From: Paraphoma chrysanthemicola
Taxonomy: Eukaryota > Ascomycota > Dothideomycetes > Pleosporales > Phaeosphaeriaceae
Direction: 5' to 3'
Assembly: GCA_020744225.1 (NCBI GenBank)
Contig: JAGMWG010000004.1
Coordinates: forward strand, 682,001-746,000
Length of the DNA: 64,000 bases
The first letter of the stretch is position 1, and every line of letters starts with the position of its first letter. A program made the translations under genes and the position numbers. The notes under the pieces were generated by a model. That model was given only the letters and a program-made list of their open reading frames with translations, ran no database searches and was not told the origin of the DNA. Shown in pieces: positions 11,740 to 22,125 of the stretch.

Positions 11740-12486
11740 ATGGCCTCATCATCTTCATCCTCAATCAACATCCGCTCAGAAAAGTTCTCGCCGCCGACAA
11801 CTCCTCCACCGCGCTACAGATCGCCTTTTGCGCTCAAGCGCCGGTCGCGAATGCGGACGCTGGGTCGCGTTGCTATTGTGGTGATTGCATTGGTGGTGTG
11901 TGGCGTGGGTGTGAATGAATGGATGTGTGAAGAGTAGGTTAAACCTTCACAGCGACCCTTAAATTTCGAATTCAAGGCTGATCACGCTCGTCATAGACAT
12001 GGGTGCCTCACTCGCTCCGACTGGCTTCCCAATATGGACGAAACGCGCGTTCGCAATGGGGACTACATCGGTGGCGGGAGTGTGATTGGGAAATTCCAAC
12101 TGACCGAAGAAGAATATGAAAGAAGTAGGCTGGAGCACATGACGCCAGAGGAGAAAGAGGAGCTTGCCAGTCAGCAGATTGAAGAGATCTTGGTTGCTGA
12201 GAGCGAGGACCAGGATTGGCAAGTGCAAGACATTGATCTGGGAGCAGAAGCCGAGGGTGAGCAAGATGGCGGTGATGTTGTCAGCCAGGATGGTGAGGTA
12301 GAACTTGTGGAAATGGACGACGCAGCGCCAGCGGAAGAGCTGCAAGCGCCTCCAAGCAATGCAGTCGCATTGCAGGACGACTATCTGCAAGTCGGAGAGG
12401 GTGCGGATGTGCAAATCGATGCTGTTCCTGCTGCTGTGGATGAAGACATGCCGATGCTGGGCGAGATGGACATGGGCGTTTTCTAA
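11740..12486 (+). CDS. single-span membrane protein with acidic C-terminal domain, unknown function
   Basis: Two exons are inferred: 11740-11933 and 11997-12486. The 63-bp intron runs from GTAGGT to CATAG, and its removal bypasses an in-frame TAG at 11935. The product is 227 aa. The N-terminus is Ser/Pro/Arg-rich and ends in KRRSRMR, followed by one membrane segment at about 42-58 (VAIVVIALVVCGVGV). The rest is a strongly acidic, Gln/Glu/Asp-rich domain containing LTEEEYERSRLEHMTPEEKE. The basic residues before the helix suggest a type II orientation with the acidic part lumenal. I do not recognise a family. It converges on the GT31 gene, a possible secretory-pathway neighbour, but no functional link can be shown. 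Confidence 0.65.
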
Positions 12487-12932
12487 GATCCTATTGTATG
12501 GAACAGCAGGGAGTGTACTCGGATAATTACTCGAGGACAGCTAGCGTGCCAGAGTACTGGAAAGCGTTGACAACGGTCAAACATGGGGAAAATCTGGGTC
12601 GCACACCGGATATGGCTTGGTGCAATATGGGTGATGGTCTAGAACGCCCGCTGTGGCGCCGCAATTTAAAGGGTATCTTAACCTCACATCTTCCCACATC
12701 TTGCTGGACCAGTACTTGATCTTGCTTTGTTTCATTTGTTTGGATTCTTGTACTCCTGCGCAGTGTAGAGCAATGGAAGGGATATATAAAAAAGATATGC
12801 AAGCGAGTGTTTGGGTATCATCCGAAAAGAAAAAAACTCAACGCCATCCCAATGCCGCCAAAGCCAGTGAAGGCACACTCTCTTTCGCTCAAGTTCCCCC
12901 AGTCTCCTCCTCCACATCCATCCAGTCTGCGC
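12487..12932. other. convergent intergenic region
   Basis: The 3' flanks of the membrane protein and the GT31 gene meet here. An A/T-rich segment near 12780-12800 and a CT-rich segment near 12895-12925 are visible. No gene is supported. Confidence 0.45.
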
Positions 12933-14342
12933 TTATACTTTTCTCTTGCGTCTCATCTTCAATTCATTGTTCACTGGCTCATCTGGAGCAAACCAATCTT
13001 TAATTCCGCACTTCTCCTCTAAGAGCCGGAATAGGTCATCGACGCGATCGAGCATCCATCCACTCCTTATCCTCTCGCCTGGCTTCGCATAGCCTAGTGT
13101 GAACTTGGTGGATGTCGAGCAGCTACCTGCGTCGAACAAGAATTGTATACAGTCCGTCTGATCATCGCATAGCGCCCTACAATGGTCAAAGCTCTTCCAG
13201 GCATTGCGCTCAAAGGCATCGTCTGATGTGCTATGATCATGCGCGTTGTATTCCTTGTCCGCCGACATGTTGTCCCATGCCAAGACAGATGGAGCTACCT
13301 TGGGCTGCACGAGCTCCATGAAGATATCACGATGTCGCAAGGTAATGTCATGCCTGTCATACCAGTCCTGCTCGAAGGCCCATAGCTCTTCAATCTCAGT
13401 GGGCGACACGTGGTGATAGCTGATCGAGGGGTAGCACCAGAGATCGCGGTCGATCTTCTCAATGGCCGGGTTGAGTGACGCTGGTGAATCTCCCTGAAAG
13501 TGCGGGAATGCGCGGTGCAAGGGAATCTTGGCGTCTTCCAGCACTTTTCCAAGCGCACAGTCACCCACCCAGTGTGTCTTGGTAAAGTCTTCGTACTCGC
13601 TGACGCGCGTTGAGCGCTGTTCGACAACTTTGCGCATAGCCGGATTGGAGAGCACGAAGCCCGCGCCACCGTAACCGAACTCGACATCGTTGATGTACAG
13701 GTGCTTGCCGATGTAGTAGGGCTTGCTGGCGTCGAACATGCCGAGGTAGTCGAGGAGGTTGTTCCATCCCAAGTAGGTGTCGGCTTCGATGAAGACATAC
13801 CAGAGTGCATCTGGTTTCTTCTTGTAGGCTTCGTCGATCATTGGTAGGAACTTCCACTTGTCCAGCTTCCATCCGTCCTTGTCTGTTTGCATGTAATCGC
13901 CCTTGGAAGACCCTGACAGTGCGGTGACGACCTTCTGCTCTGGCAGTCCCTTCCTTCCGTACTTCTGCAGATGGTGGTAGAGCTTGAAGTCTTCATGCTC
14001 GCTCTTTGTGGCCTCGCTCACACTTTCCAGAACATTGTGCACTTCCACACCCTCAATCACCTCGTCCAGGTCCGATAGCACGACAAAGTGGGGCACACAT
14101 CGTAGTGTGGTCCGGAAATGCACTGGTAGCTTCTCGCGAGACTCGGTGGCGCCCGTGCGCAAGACAACGAGGACGTCATCGGCAAGCTGCGACTGGGGGC
14201 AGATGAAATTGTTCACCTCGGATGCTGACTTGGCATTCCGGAAGCGAAGTGACGGTGAGCTGGCTTTGGTGAAGATGTTGATAATGGAGACTGAGAATAT
14301 GGCGCAGAAGAGCAGTCGGCAAAGTAGTGTTCGGAATGGCAT
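12933..14342 (-). CDS. glycosyltransferase family 31-like protein (fringe/galactosyltransferase fold)
   Basis: An intronless 469-aa type II membrane protein. An N-terminal signal anchor (about residues 5-24) is followed by a lumenal catalytic region. Fringe/beta-1,3-glycosyltransferase features include WYVFIEADTYLGWNNLLDYL near 180-200, where E-A-D takes the place of the DxD nucleotide-sugar/metal motif, and EFGYGGAGFVLSNPAM near 220-235. The C-terminal part has a Cys-spaced PAN/Apple-like segment (DHCRALCDDQTDC, then GSCSTS). This arrangement is common in ascomycete GT31 proteins of the Golgi. The acceptor and the sugar transferred are unknown. The start at 14342 places the signal anchor at the N-terminus as expected. 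Confidence 0.85.
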   Translation of the reverse strand: MPFRTLLCRLLFCAIFSVSIINIFTKASSPSLRFRNAKSASEVNNFICPQSQLADDVLVVLRTGATESREKLPVHFRTTLRCVPHFVVLSDLDEVIEGVEVHNVLESVSEATKSEHEDFKLYHHLQKYGRKGLPEQKVVTALSGSSKGDYMQTDKDGWKLDKWKFLPMIDEAYKKKPDALWYVFIEADTYLGWNNLLDYLGMFDASKPYYIGKHLYINDVEFGYGGAGFVLSNPAMRKVVEQRSTRVSEYEDFTKTHWVGDCALGKVLEDAKIPLHRAFPHFQGDSPASLNPAIEKIDRDLWCYPSISYHHVSPTEIEELWAFEQDWYDRHDITLRHRDIFMELVQPKVAPSVLAWDNMSADKEYNAHDHSTSDDAFERNAWKSFDHCRALCDDQTDCIQFLFDAGSCSTSTKFTLGYAKPGERIRSGWMLDRVDDLFRLLEEKCGIKDWFAPDEPVNNELKMRRKRKV

Positions 14343-15347
14343 GACGGATAATTAGTGGCAGGCTCAGCACCAGGCTCAGCCTATGTGGAGTAAGGAGGGA
14401 CTGTCAAAGGAATGGCAGCGGCGAGGTATATCTGCCTGCTTAATAAGGTTCTGTCAATGAGTGGTGGTGAGGGGATCCTAAGCCATCGGAAGGCGACGGC
14501 TGCTGTTTGCTCAGCGGGGTGGGCTGACTGCAGTCGCAAGGTAGTGGATGTAGGTTGGGAGTAGGAAGGTACAGGAGAGGTCGGTCATGAAGAACGAAGC
14601 ATTGTCCGACGATCTTCATCTTTGTCAGACTTTGTGCGCCGTACCCGACGCGATACGGTCGATCAATGCCTCACTGAAGGGACAAATCAGCGCATGTCGC
14701 CGGCGGGCTGTTTCAGCACGTGGAAGGCCGCGTTTTCACGCCGACCACTGGAACAAGCTTCTTCGACATCATGCAGTGGCACCGTACAAGGCTGATATAC
14801 ACTTAGTACCAGCGATGCAGCGGCCATGGAAGCTGCTGGTGTTTTAGCTTTGCTGCAGTTAGAGGCATCCGTGGCTTCGGTAAATAAACGGGGCTGGGTG
14901 ATGTAATGCCGAGGTGCCGTGTTTCAGAGTACAGGATAGGCATAGCATGGCAAGATGTGGCCCGTGACTTTCTACGAGGAGGGACGTGTCCTCTTTCGGG
15001 ACTTGCCAACTTCAACCCATGTCGGCTGCTTCTGCGATCACCGTTGACAGTTTCGTGTGCACCTCAAACGGTCTTATAACGCAAGGATGCAGTCATGGGA
15101 TGAGAAGAAGGAGAAGGACAAGAGTCCTTTTGCAGCGCCTTGGCGCCAAGGCTTTCGAATCACCAACAATCCATGCGTTCGCGTCAATGTTGCGAAGAAG
15201 CACTTTATGTGCGCCGTCTATTGACACACATAGCTATCACTATGACGCTTCACCCTACGCCGAAGCAGAAGCAACACAACGATCAGCGATGGCGAATCAC
15301 AAGGCACACGACGGACTATCAGGGAATTTGTAATGGTTCAACCTCCA
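14343..15347. other. intergenic region between two minus-strand genes
   Basis: This region contains the upstream flank of the GT31 gene and the 3' flank of the oxygenase gene. Open frames up to 115 codons occur but have no ATG-to-stop family signature. Nothing else is seen. Confidence 0.45.
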
Positions 15348-16635
15348 CTATTCAAAGTAATTCTGTACGGCCAGCCCTTGGTATTGGAACTGTGTGCCTT
15401 CACGTTTGTCTAGCACCGTCTTGTGATGCACGTCCTTCACTCTGGCGCGTACATATTCGGTGCCGGATGGGACCGGTCGGCTGAGGTCCTTGTGTTCCTC
15501 TGGGATCAGTCCCAACCTGTCCAGAAGTGGAGATGGCACTGTTCGCATGGGAGTGTGATCCCCTGGTCGACTGAAGTACAACAGCCCGAGACGTGGTATG
15601 TCGATTTGATCTTTCGGGGGCGTGACCACTCGATGAATTGTGGATTTTATGAAGCCTAGGTTGCGATGAGTGTTTGTGTTGGCGCAGAAGATGAAACCCT
15701 AGCTTACCGTTGGTTAAGAAGGATAGTGTATCAGCTGCATTACAAGTGATGCCTCCTGGTACAGGCTTCACATGCTTCCACTTCCCTTCTGGTGTTCGAA
15801 TCTGCAGACCTGCTACATGCTGACTGAACAGCAATGTCAGGCTCCCAAAGTCGGTGTGGCCGCCCTTGGAGTAGGCCTGTGCTTTGTCCCACTCCTCTTG
15901 ACTACGCACGTTGTATATCATGTACTATATGTTGCCATAGCATGTCAGGAGCATCTCTTTACTATAATCACTAAAATAGAACTTACTCTCAAGTGGTCAT
16001 CACTGACCTGTTCATACGCGTGGGCGTCCGCAAGGTAATTCTCTGGGAGCTCGAGCACAATCGACATTAGTACGAAGAGTTTACGTGCAACTTCCCAAAC
16101 ATCGCGATGAAAAGCTCGGATTTCATTCCAGTTTTCGTCGACGATTCTATGCTTGCCGATATCAGACCATGCGGGAATATCTTTGTGGATGTTGAGCTGT
16201 TCATGCAGTGAGTAACAGCAATCTGAAATGGGATTTGGAGCTGACCATTTCAATGTTCTCTTTCACACCCGTATCACCTACCCACCGCGAGTTCTCGCGG
16301 TACCCAAAGTATTCGCCTTCAGCAAAGTTGCACGGGTGGCGTCTTTTCTCATCAAGGCTCTCTTTGAAGAACGTATTACCGATGCTGAATTGGCGAAGTA
16401 CACGCTCGTCATCGATCCCAGTGTTGGTCACGATCCAGAATCCAACTCGAGTGATGGCATCGTATAGTTGGGCAGCTAGCTCATTCTTCCCACCTGGTTC
16501 GTCAAACCGCGAGAGATCGATCGTTGTCAACGGCGCCCAGTCAAGATCTTCCTTTGTCTGCTGTGGCCTACTCCATGGCTTGATGAGAAGCTTCTCGAAT
16601 TTTTGAGCTGGTGTTTCAACAAGTCCCGGAGCCAT
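15348..16635 (-). CDS. 2-oxoglutarate/Fe(II)-dependent dioxygenase (isopenicillin N synthase-like)
   Basis: Four exons on the minus strand: 16635-16246, 16196-15987, 15924-15708 and 15655-15348, with introns of 49, 62 and 52 bp. The spliced product is 374 aa. It has the DIOX_N region (begins APLTTIDLSRF; GFWIVTNTGI) and the double-stranded beta-helix core. Iron ligands are H223 and D225 in GGHTDFGSLTLLFSQ, and H280 in STIHRVVTPP. The 2-oxoglutarate-binding R294 lies in PRLGLLYFSRP; the usual R-x-S is R-x-G here. The family hydroxylates, desaturates or cyclises small molecules in secondary or catabolic metabolism; the substrate is unknown. An in-frame ATG at 16680 would add 15 residues. It is divergent from an MFS transporter, a common enzyme-transporter arrangement. 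Confidence 0.85.
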
Positions 16636-17288
16636 TATGGAGATTGTGTAGCTGAGAAGGGGAATTTTGAAATGGTCCAAGCGGACAATATGCTCCTTAT
16701 GTAAATATGCCCTCGTGTCCCATTACAAGTTTCCTCGTGCCCCGGATACAATTCTCCACCGTTATATCCGCATCTTTTGTCGAACTTGCGGGATTACGCG
16801 CTTGATTGGACATCTCCTCTCGCGGCTGGCATTGCGTGCTTCCGATCTACAAACACGTGCTCGTTCCCAACACCATCGCTTGCAACTATCCTATGGCAAG
16901 CTTCGTCACGCTTCAGCGATTTATACACCAAGCTCCGCATTGACGTGCTTGTATCCTTGCGCCGCGCGCGCATTGTGCTTAAAAAGACGCAATGGCTGTT
17001 GCGATAGCGGAGATGGGCGTTACAAGTCTGAGTTTCCTCCTCGACAATACCATTCAAAGATGTGTATACCCCACGTCTCGTCATTATAGGAATCATGTCG
17101 TGACAGATAAGAGTATGGAGCCTGCCGAAACCCGTGTACGTAGCCGACAAGGAATTCTTAACAGCCGTTGAGCTGGTGATCTGCGGCGATTGTGTACTCA
17201 ACTCTCCCAATCACCACGCCAAAATATATTCGCAGTAGTTTGGAACCAAAGCCTTCTTCGTGCTCTTAGTATTTCTCTTAACGCCAGT
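16636..17288. promoter_or_regulatory. divergent promoter region, dioxygenase / MFS permease
   Basis: About 650 bp separate the divergent dioxygenase and transporter starts. No gene is supported. Shared regulation of the pair is plausible from the arrangement only. Confidence 0.45.
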
Positions 17289-19178
17289 ATGGCAACCATT
17301 GAAGATCCCATCGACAAGTTATCCTACGTCGCCAATCACACGCAAACGTCTTTGGAGAAATCTAGCGTCAACAGTGAAAACGACGTTCCGCACCAACACG
17401 ATGCCATCCTCGAGAAGCGCCTTCTGCGGAAGATCGATATATGGCTGGTGGGATTTTACTCCCTAGTCTACGTCTTCCGCGTCATCGACTCGGCCAACTA
17501 CTCCAATGCTGCGATAATCAATCTCGAAGGTAGGCAAATTTCAATTAGGCAGTCAAGAAGATGCGTTTTCATGAGGAGGACTAGCTTAACGCCCGTGTTG
17601 CCTCAGGTTACCTCCCAGAGGCGCTTGCGGTAGGCTTTCATATACAATTCTGTGAACAGTGAGAGACTCTATTGCTGGGATGCTGATCAATCTTTGAAGC
17701 TGGCACAGGCATCAAGAAGCAACTCGGCTTCACTCCATCGCAATGGGCATGGACACTATCCATCTTCTCTTACTCCTACTTGATTTTCGAACCAACGAAT
17801 ACAATCTTGCTGAAATTATTCAAGCCGAGCCGATGGATGTTCATATTGATCTTGGCGTGGGGAGTCAGTGCTTGTTGTTCGGCGGCGGCAATGAACTTTG
17901 AGGGCATGATGTGTGTGAGATTTGCGATTGGCATGGCCGAAGCTGGTTTCTTTCCGTCTGTACTTTATCACTACGCCTTCTGGTACAAGCCAGTGGAGAT
18001 GCCGCAGAGAATTGCGTTCTTCTATTCGGTAGGCCAAGTGAGCTCTGCTCTATCTGGACTCCTTGCTTATGCTATTTCACACATGGTAAGCCCTCATACT
18101 GTTTATGCAGCGCCATGGATACTAATTCTTCCAGGACCAATTAGGAGGTCTCTCTGGATGGCGCTGGTTGTTTCTTCTGGAGGGGTTGCCCGCCATCTTG
18201 CTCGCATTCGTTGCTTTTAGGCTACCCGACTATCCTGAGTCGGCCAAGATGCTGACACAGGAGGAGCGCTTGTACATGGCGAAGAGATTGGCGGGCAACG
18301 TACCGAAGGGCAATACGACACATTGGGACTGGTCCAGCCTCAAGGTCATGGCAAAAGATACAACACTGTACACTTTCAGTCTATACTGGATTTGCCACGG
18401 AATCGGTGGTTTTGGCATTGGCTTCGCTTTACCGACCGTAATATACCAGTAAGAACACACCAGCAAGTGGAAAGTGCACTGAGAGTCCATACTAATCATA
18501 CGCACAAACATCTAGGCTAGGTTTCACGACAACAGCAAATTCGCAGCTGATGAATATTGTGAGTAGACAGCCCTAGATGAACCAGGGATGGGCCACTTGC
18601 TGACGTCCAGCAGCCACCATATGTTTCCGCGTTTCTGCTCTTGAATACCCTTGGCTTCATGTTACAAAGAAAATGGATCCGCCCTTGGGTTACCGCCGTT
18701 GGAAGTATGCTACCCCTGGTCTTTGTTTTGCTGTATGTCATCTAACAGGGTTCTCTAGTTGAAACCACCATTATCATATGTTACATCATCTTGCTTACAG
18801 TGAACAATCCGGTGGTGAGGTATTTAGCTCTCATAGTGGCGGTTGCCTGTGCTGGATGTGCCTACCCAGTCATTTGGCCTGAACGTATCCGGGCGCTGGA
18901 AGGCACGGTAGCTTCGGGGATCGGAATTGGACTGACCAATGCTTGCGCGCAATTTGGGTATGTTGAGCTTGATAGAATTGCGACTCAGAGGCTGACCAGG
19001 TGCTACAAGGGGCATCGTTGGACCCCACGTCTTCAGCACAGTCTTCGGACCAAGGTATCGCCCCTCGTACGCCATTAATCTCTCCATTCTGAGTTTGGGA
19101 ATAACATCGATCTTGACCACCTGGGTCCTAATTGTGAGAAAAGATCGGCGCAAGATCGGTGAACAGGAACGAGGCTAG
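17289..19178 (+). CDS. MFS transporter, anion:cation symporter (Dal5/allantoate permease) type
   Basis: Seven exons are inferred: 17289-17529, 17700-18085, 18135-18448, 18516-18558, 18614-18704, 18759-18957 and 19010-19178, giving 480 aa. Family features include SNAAIINLEAGTGIKKQLGF across the first intron, IFSYSYLIFEPTNTILLK, the RFAIGMAEAGFFPSVLYHY segment after helix 4, and SGWRWLFLLEGLPA before the central loop. Twelve membrane segments are expected at the plasma membrane. The family takes up allantoate, vitamins or small carboxylates with protons; the substrate cannot be assigned. The first intron (170 bp) is long for this window, and an additional mini-exon inside it cannot be excluded. 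Exon 5 has tandem CAGCAG acceptors, so it may also begin at 18611. Confidence 0.85.
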
Positions 19179-20543
19179 AGCCAAAAAACCTACTATCGAT
19201 GCATTGTCCAGATATGATACGGACCTCAAATGTGGTATCGTATCATAGATGAAATGGTTTTCATGCAGTCATAACCATCCAATGTCACCCAATGTTCATT
19301 ATCATCGTAGTTGGCCAGACCCCATATATCCGAAATATTGATGAGGACTAAATATGTTAGGCCGTGTGCTTCGGCTATTCGACCGTGCACTCTGTAAAGG
19401 GTTGCTCTAAGAAATCACTACACCTATTTATTGTCTTAGTTTCACAAGCTAGATACATTTACTTACTACTAAGACTTATTCCTGTAGGCGCTTAGAGGTG
19501 TTCGATAACTTATTAATGTTATAATGCGCGTGTAGAATAACGTAAAGTCGTCCAGGGAGTGCTGAGGCTAACTAACCGGCCGAATAGCATACTCACACGG
19601 CCGAAGATATCTTGCCTTGATTAGTTGATGAAGGTGTCGATGGCCTCGAATCACCTAGGATACTCCTGCCAGCCTAGTCGTAAAGAGCCAAGGAAAGCCA
19701 ACATCTCAGAACCCATCTGCTTAGCCTACCCGCAAAGATCGCTCCAGACGTGTTTCGAAACATTGGGCGGTGGATATGGCTGTGATGATGTCGTTGCCGA
19801 TCACTCGCTCGGAAAGAGCCGCGTGGCTTGGGCCGCGGCTGTTCTTTCCGCACCCTGGCCTGTTCATTTACTTCTCATTAACATCAATCTCGCTATTACG
19901 CGTTTCGCTTCATCAAGCTTTTCATACTACCATTCAGGCATCATGGTGCCGACCACCCAAATCAAGCTTTCGGAACTTATAACGCATCGTATATGCACCC
20001 CACAGGCAGGAAGCTGGTGCTGAGCATAATTGTTGCGCTATAAGACATGCATCCCCGCAACATTAGGACATGGCGCCCGTAGTGCCGTGCGTGAAACGAA
20101 GAACAGATTACTTTTCGTTCGGTCCTTCGCCGAAAATTTGCACGCTTGGAGCGAATGACCCACTCCTGTAAGCCTGCATGCCCATCGAATTGATTTGGAA
20201 ACCAGGCCGGTGACGCTCGAAGCCTTTGTGTGACCAATGCCCATCTCGGTTGCAATGAAATACCACCGGTTGAGGTAGATGAGAACTCTTGCTAAGGCCT
20301 AGCTTCGAGCCGACAGCCGGGCTGGCGTATCTAGCTGCCCATAGCCGCAGCTCAGCGAAACAACATGGCGCATGAGGCGAGATCGACTGCAATCAAAGGT
20401 ATGACGATCTGGAGTGACCTGTCAGGATCTCCGCCGTGCCAGTTTCCATATATGTTCAGGCATAGCTCCTGCTTGTTCCGGTGTTGTCGTTCCAGCTCTC
20501 CCTAAACAACACAAACCTCCTTGAACGGCAATTTGCATCCACC
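19179..20543. other. intergenic region, partly AT-rich, with GH45 promoter
   Basis: No gene is supported. About 19200-19620 is noticeably more AT-rich than its surroundings and contains no credible frame, so it could be decayed repeat DNA. A TATA-like CATATATG lies near 20447-20454, about 95 bp before the endoglucanase start. Confidence 0.45.
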
Positions 20544-21291
20544 ATGGTGTCCCTCAAGCAGATCGCTTTGCTTGCGTTGACGACGGGTCTTGCCGCAGTC
20601 GAAGCTCAAAGCGGAAAGACGACCAGGTACTGGGACTGTTGTAAAGGCTCATGCGGATGGTCTGGAAAGGCTTCCGTAAATCAGCCTATCCAGTCGTGCG
20701 ACAAACAGGACAATCCACTTACCAACATGGCGGCGAAGAATGGATGTGAGAGTGGAGGGCAAGCATACATGTGCACAAATCAGAGTCCTTGGGCGGTCAA
20801 CGACAACCTTGCCTACGGCTTCGCTGCCGTGAAGTTGGCTGGTGGGAGTGAAAGCACATGGTGCTGTGCCTGTTATGAGTGGGTGTCCTACTACAATCTA
20901 TGTCATAGTCTTCACTAATATCTTCTTAAGGTTGACCTTCACATCCGGGCCCGTCAGCGGCAAGAAGATGGTCGTACAGGCAACCAACACGGGTGGCGAT
21001 CTCGGTCAGAACCACTTCGATCTTGCCATGCCTGGTGGAGGAGTCGGCCTTTTCAATGCCTGCACTAATCAGTGGGGAGCACCTCCGCAGGGCTGGGGTC
21101 AACAGTACGGTGGAATCTCGTCACGATCGGAGTGCGACAACTTTCCCGAGAAGCTCAAGGCTGGCTGCTACTGGAGGTTCGACTGGTTCAAGGGAGCAGA
21201 CAACCCCGATGTCAGCTTCAAGGAGGTCACTTGCCCCAAGGCATTGACTGATAAGAGCCGCTGCATCCGTAACGGACAAAACCCAACCTAG
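20544..21291 (+). CDS. secreted GH45 endo-1,4-beta-glucanase (no binding module)
   Basis: Two exons, 20544-20878 and 20931-21291 (52-bp intron, GTGGGT to TTAAG), encode 231 aa. Residues 1-21 form a signal peptide ending AAVEA. The mature part is a glycoside hydrolase family 45 domain: TRYWDCCKGSCGW, with D31 at the catalytic-nucleophile position of the Humicola-type EGV, and NHFDLAMPGGGVGLFNAC, with D142 at the catalytic-acid position. Numerous cysteines match the disulfide-rich fold. The protein ends soon after the domain with no linker or CBM1, so it is a catalytic-domain-only enzyme acting on amorphous cellulose, beta-glucan or glucomannan outside the cell. Upstream in-frame ATGs from 20481 would bury the signal peptide and are rejected. 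Confidence 0.93.
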
Positions 21292-22125
21292 ATAGGCTGG
21301 AGTTGAAGGCGAAGTCAAGTTTTTCGTCTTGGTCTTGACCTGCCAGCTTCTGGTAGTTTCGAACGAGTCGCTGTAAGTATCAACACGTGAGCAATATCAA
21401 CTCCAAATCAGGCACAACATCTTTGGCCATTCTAGATCGCCGTTGTACATCAAGAAACGTGCGACCTGTTGGTGAAGGCGGTGCGAAAATACAGGTGACT
21501 TTTGATTGGATGGCGCGCCAGATCTCACCCTTATCAGGTTGAAATCAACGCATGAGTGTCATGACTCGATTTGTTGACAGGCATCTTTTCCTAATGACTC
21601 AGCGAATGCAGTTGAGCTCTTCCACGATGAGAGCTTTTACAATTAGCTTTTCTTGTTTGGCTCCACTTGCTGCAGGCGGAAAGTAGGCGCCATGTCAAGA
21701 AGGCCAGTGCACGCGAGCTGGCGGCCTTATTCTCGGCCGAACCTACTTCCACGCTCACTTCACGAACCTGAATCGTGGTACCGAATGCGGACAGCCTTGC
21801 GGTACCATGCAAGACTTCAAGATGTCCTTGCATATGAGACTTGTTCTCCAGTCTTGCTACTCTAAAACTCGACATATCGGACAGGAAGACATGACCTGCA
21901 CTCATCGTTGTGGCGTACGCTAGCCTCGCTTCCCGCGCATCCGCGGGCTCCAATGAGACTGCGAATCCGGGTTTTGCTTGGCTTTCTCTCCAACGCCTTC
22001 GAACGTAATGGAAACCAAAATTCTTTGAACCACGTAGCTCAATCTTGCACAGTACGTGAAGCTTCCTTCGCAACAATCTTTCACTTCTTTGATTGTGGTT
22101 GCATGCTTTGAGTACTCTCAAATTC
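21292..22125. other. intergenic region with a long minus-strand open frame
   Basis: The 3' flank of the GH45 gene and the upstream region of the next transporter. A 190-codon open frame runs on the minus strand from 22163 to 21591. I could not assign it to a family, so it is not called as a gene; it is discussed under findings. Confidence 0.4.

Noticed and set aside
15780..15810. tRNA B-box-like GTTCGAATC
   Set aside because: It lies in a coding exon of the dioxygenase and no matching A-box or cloverleaf surrounds it.
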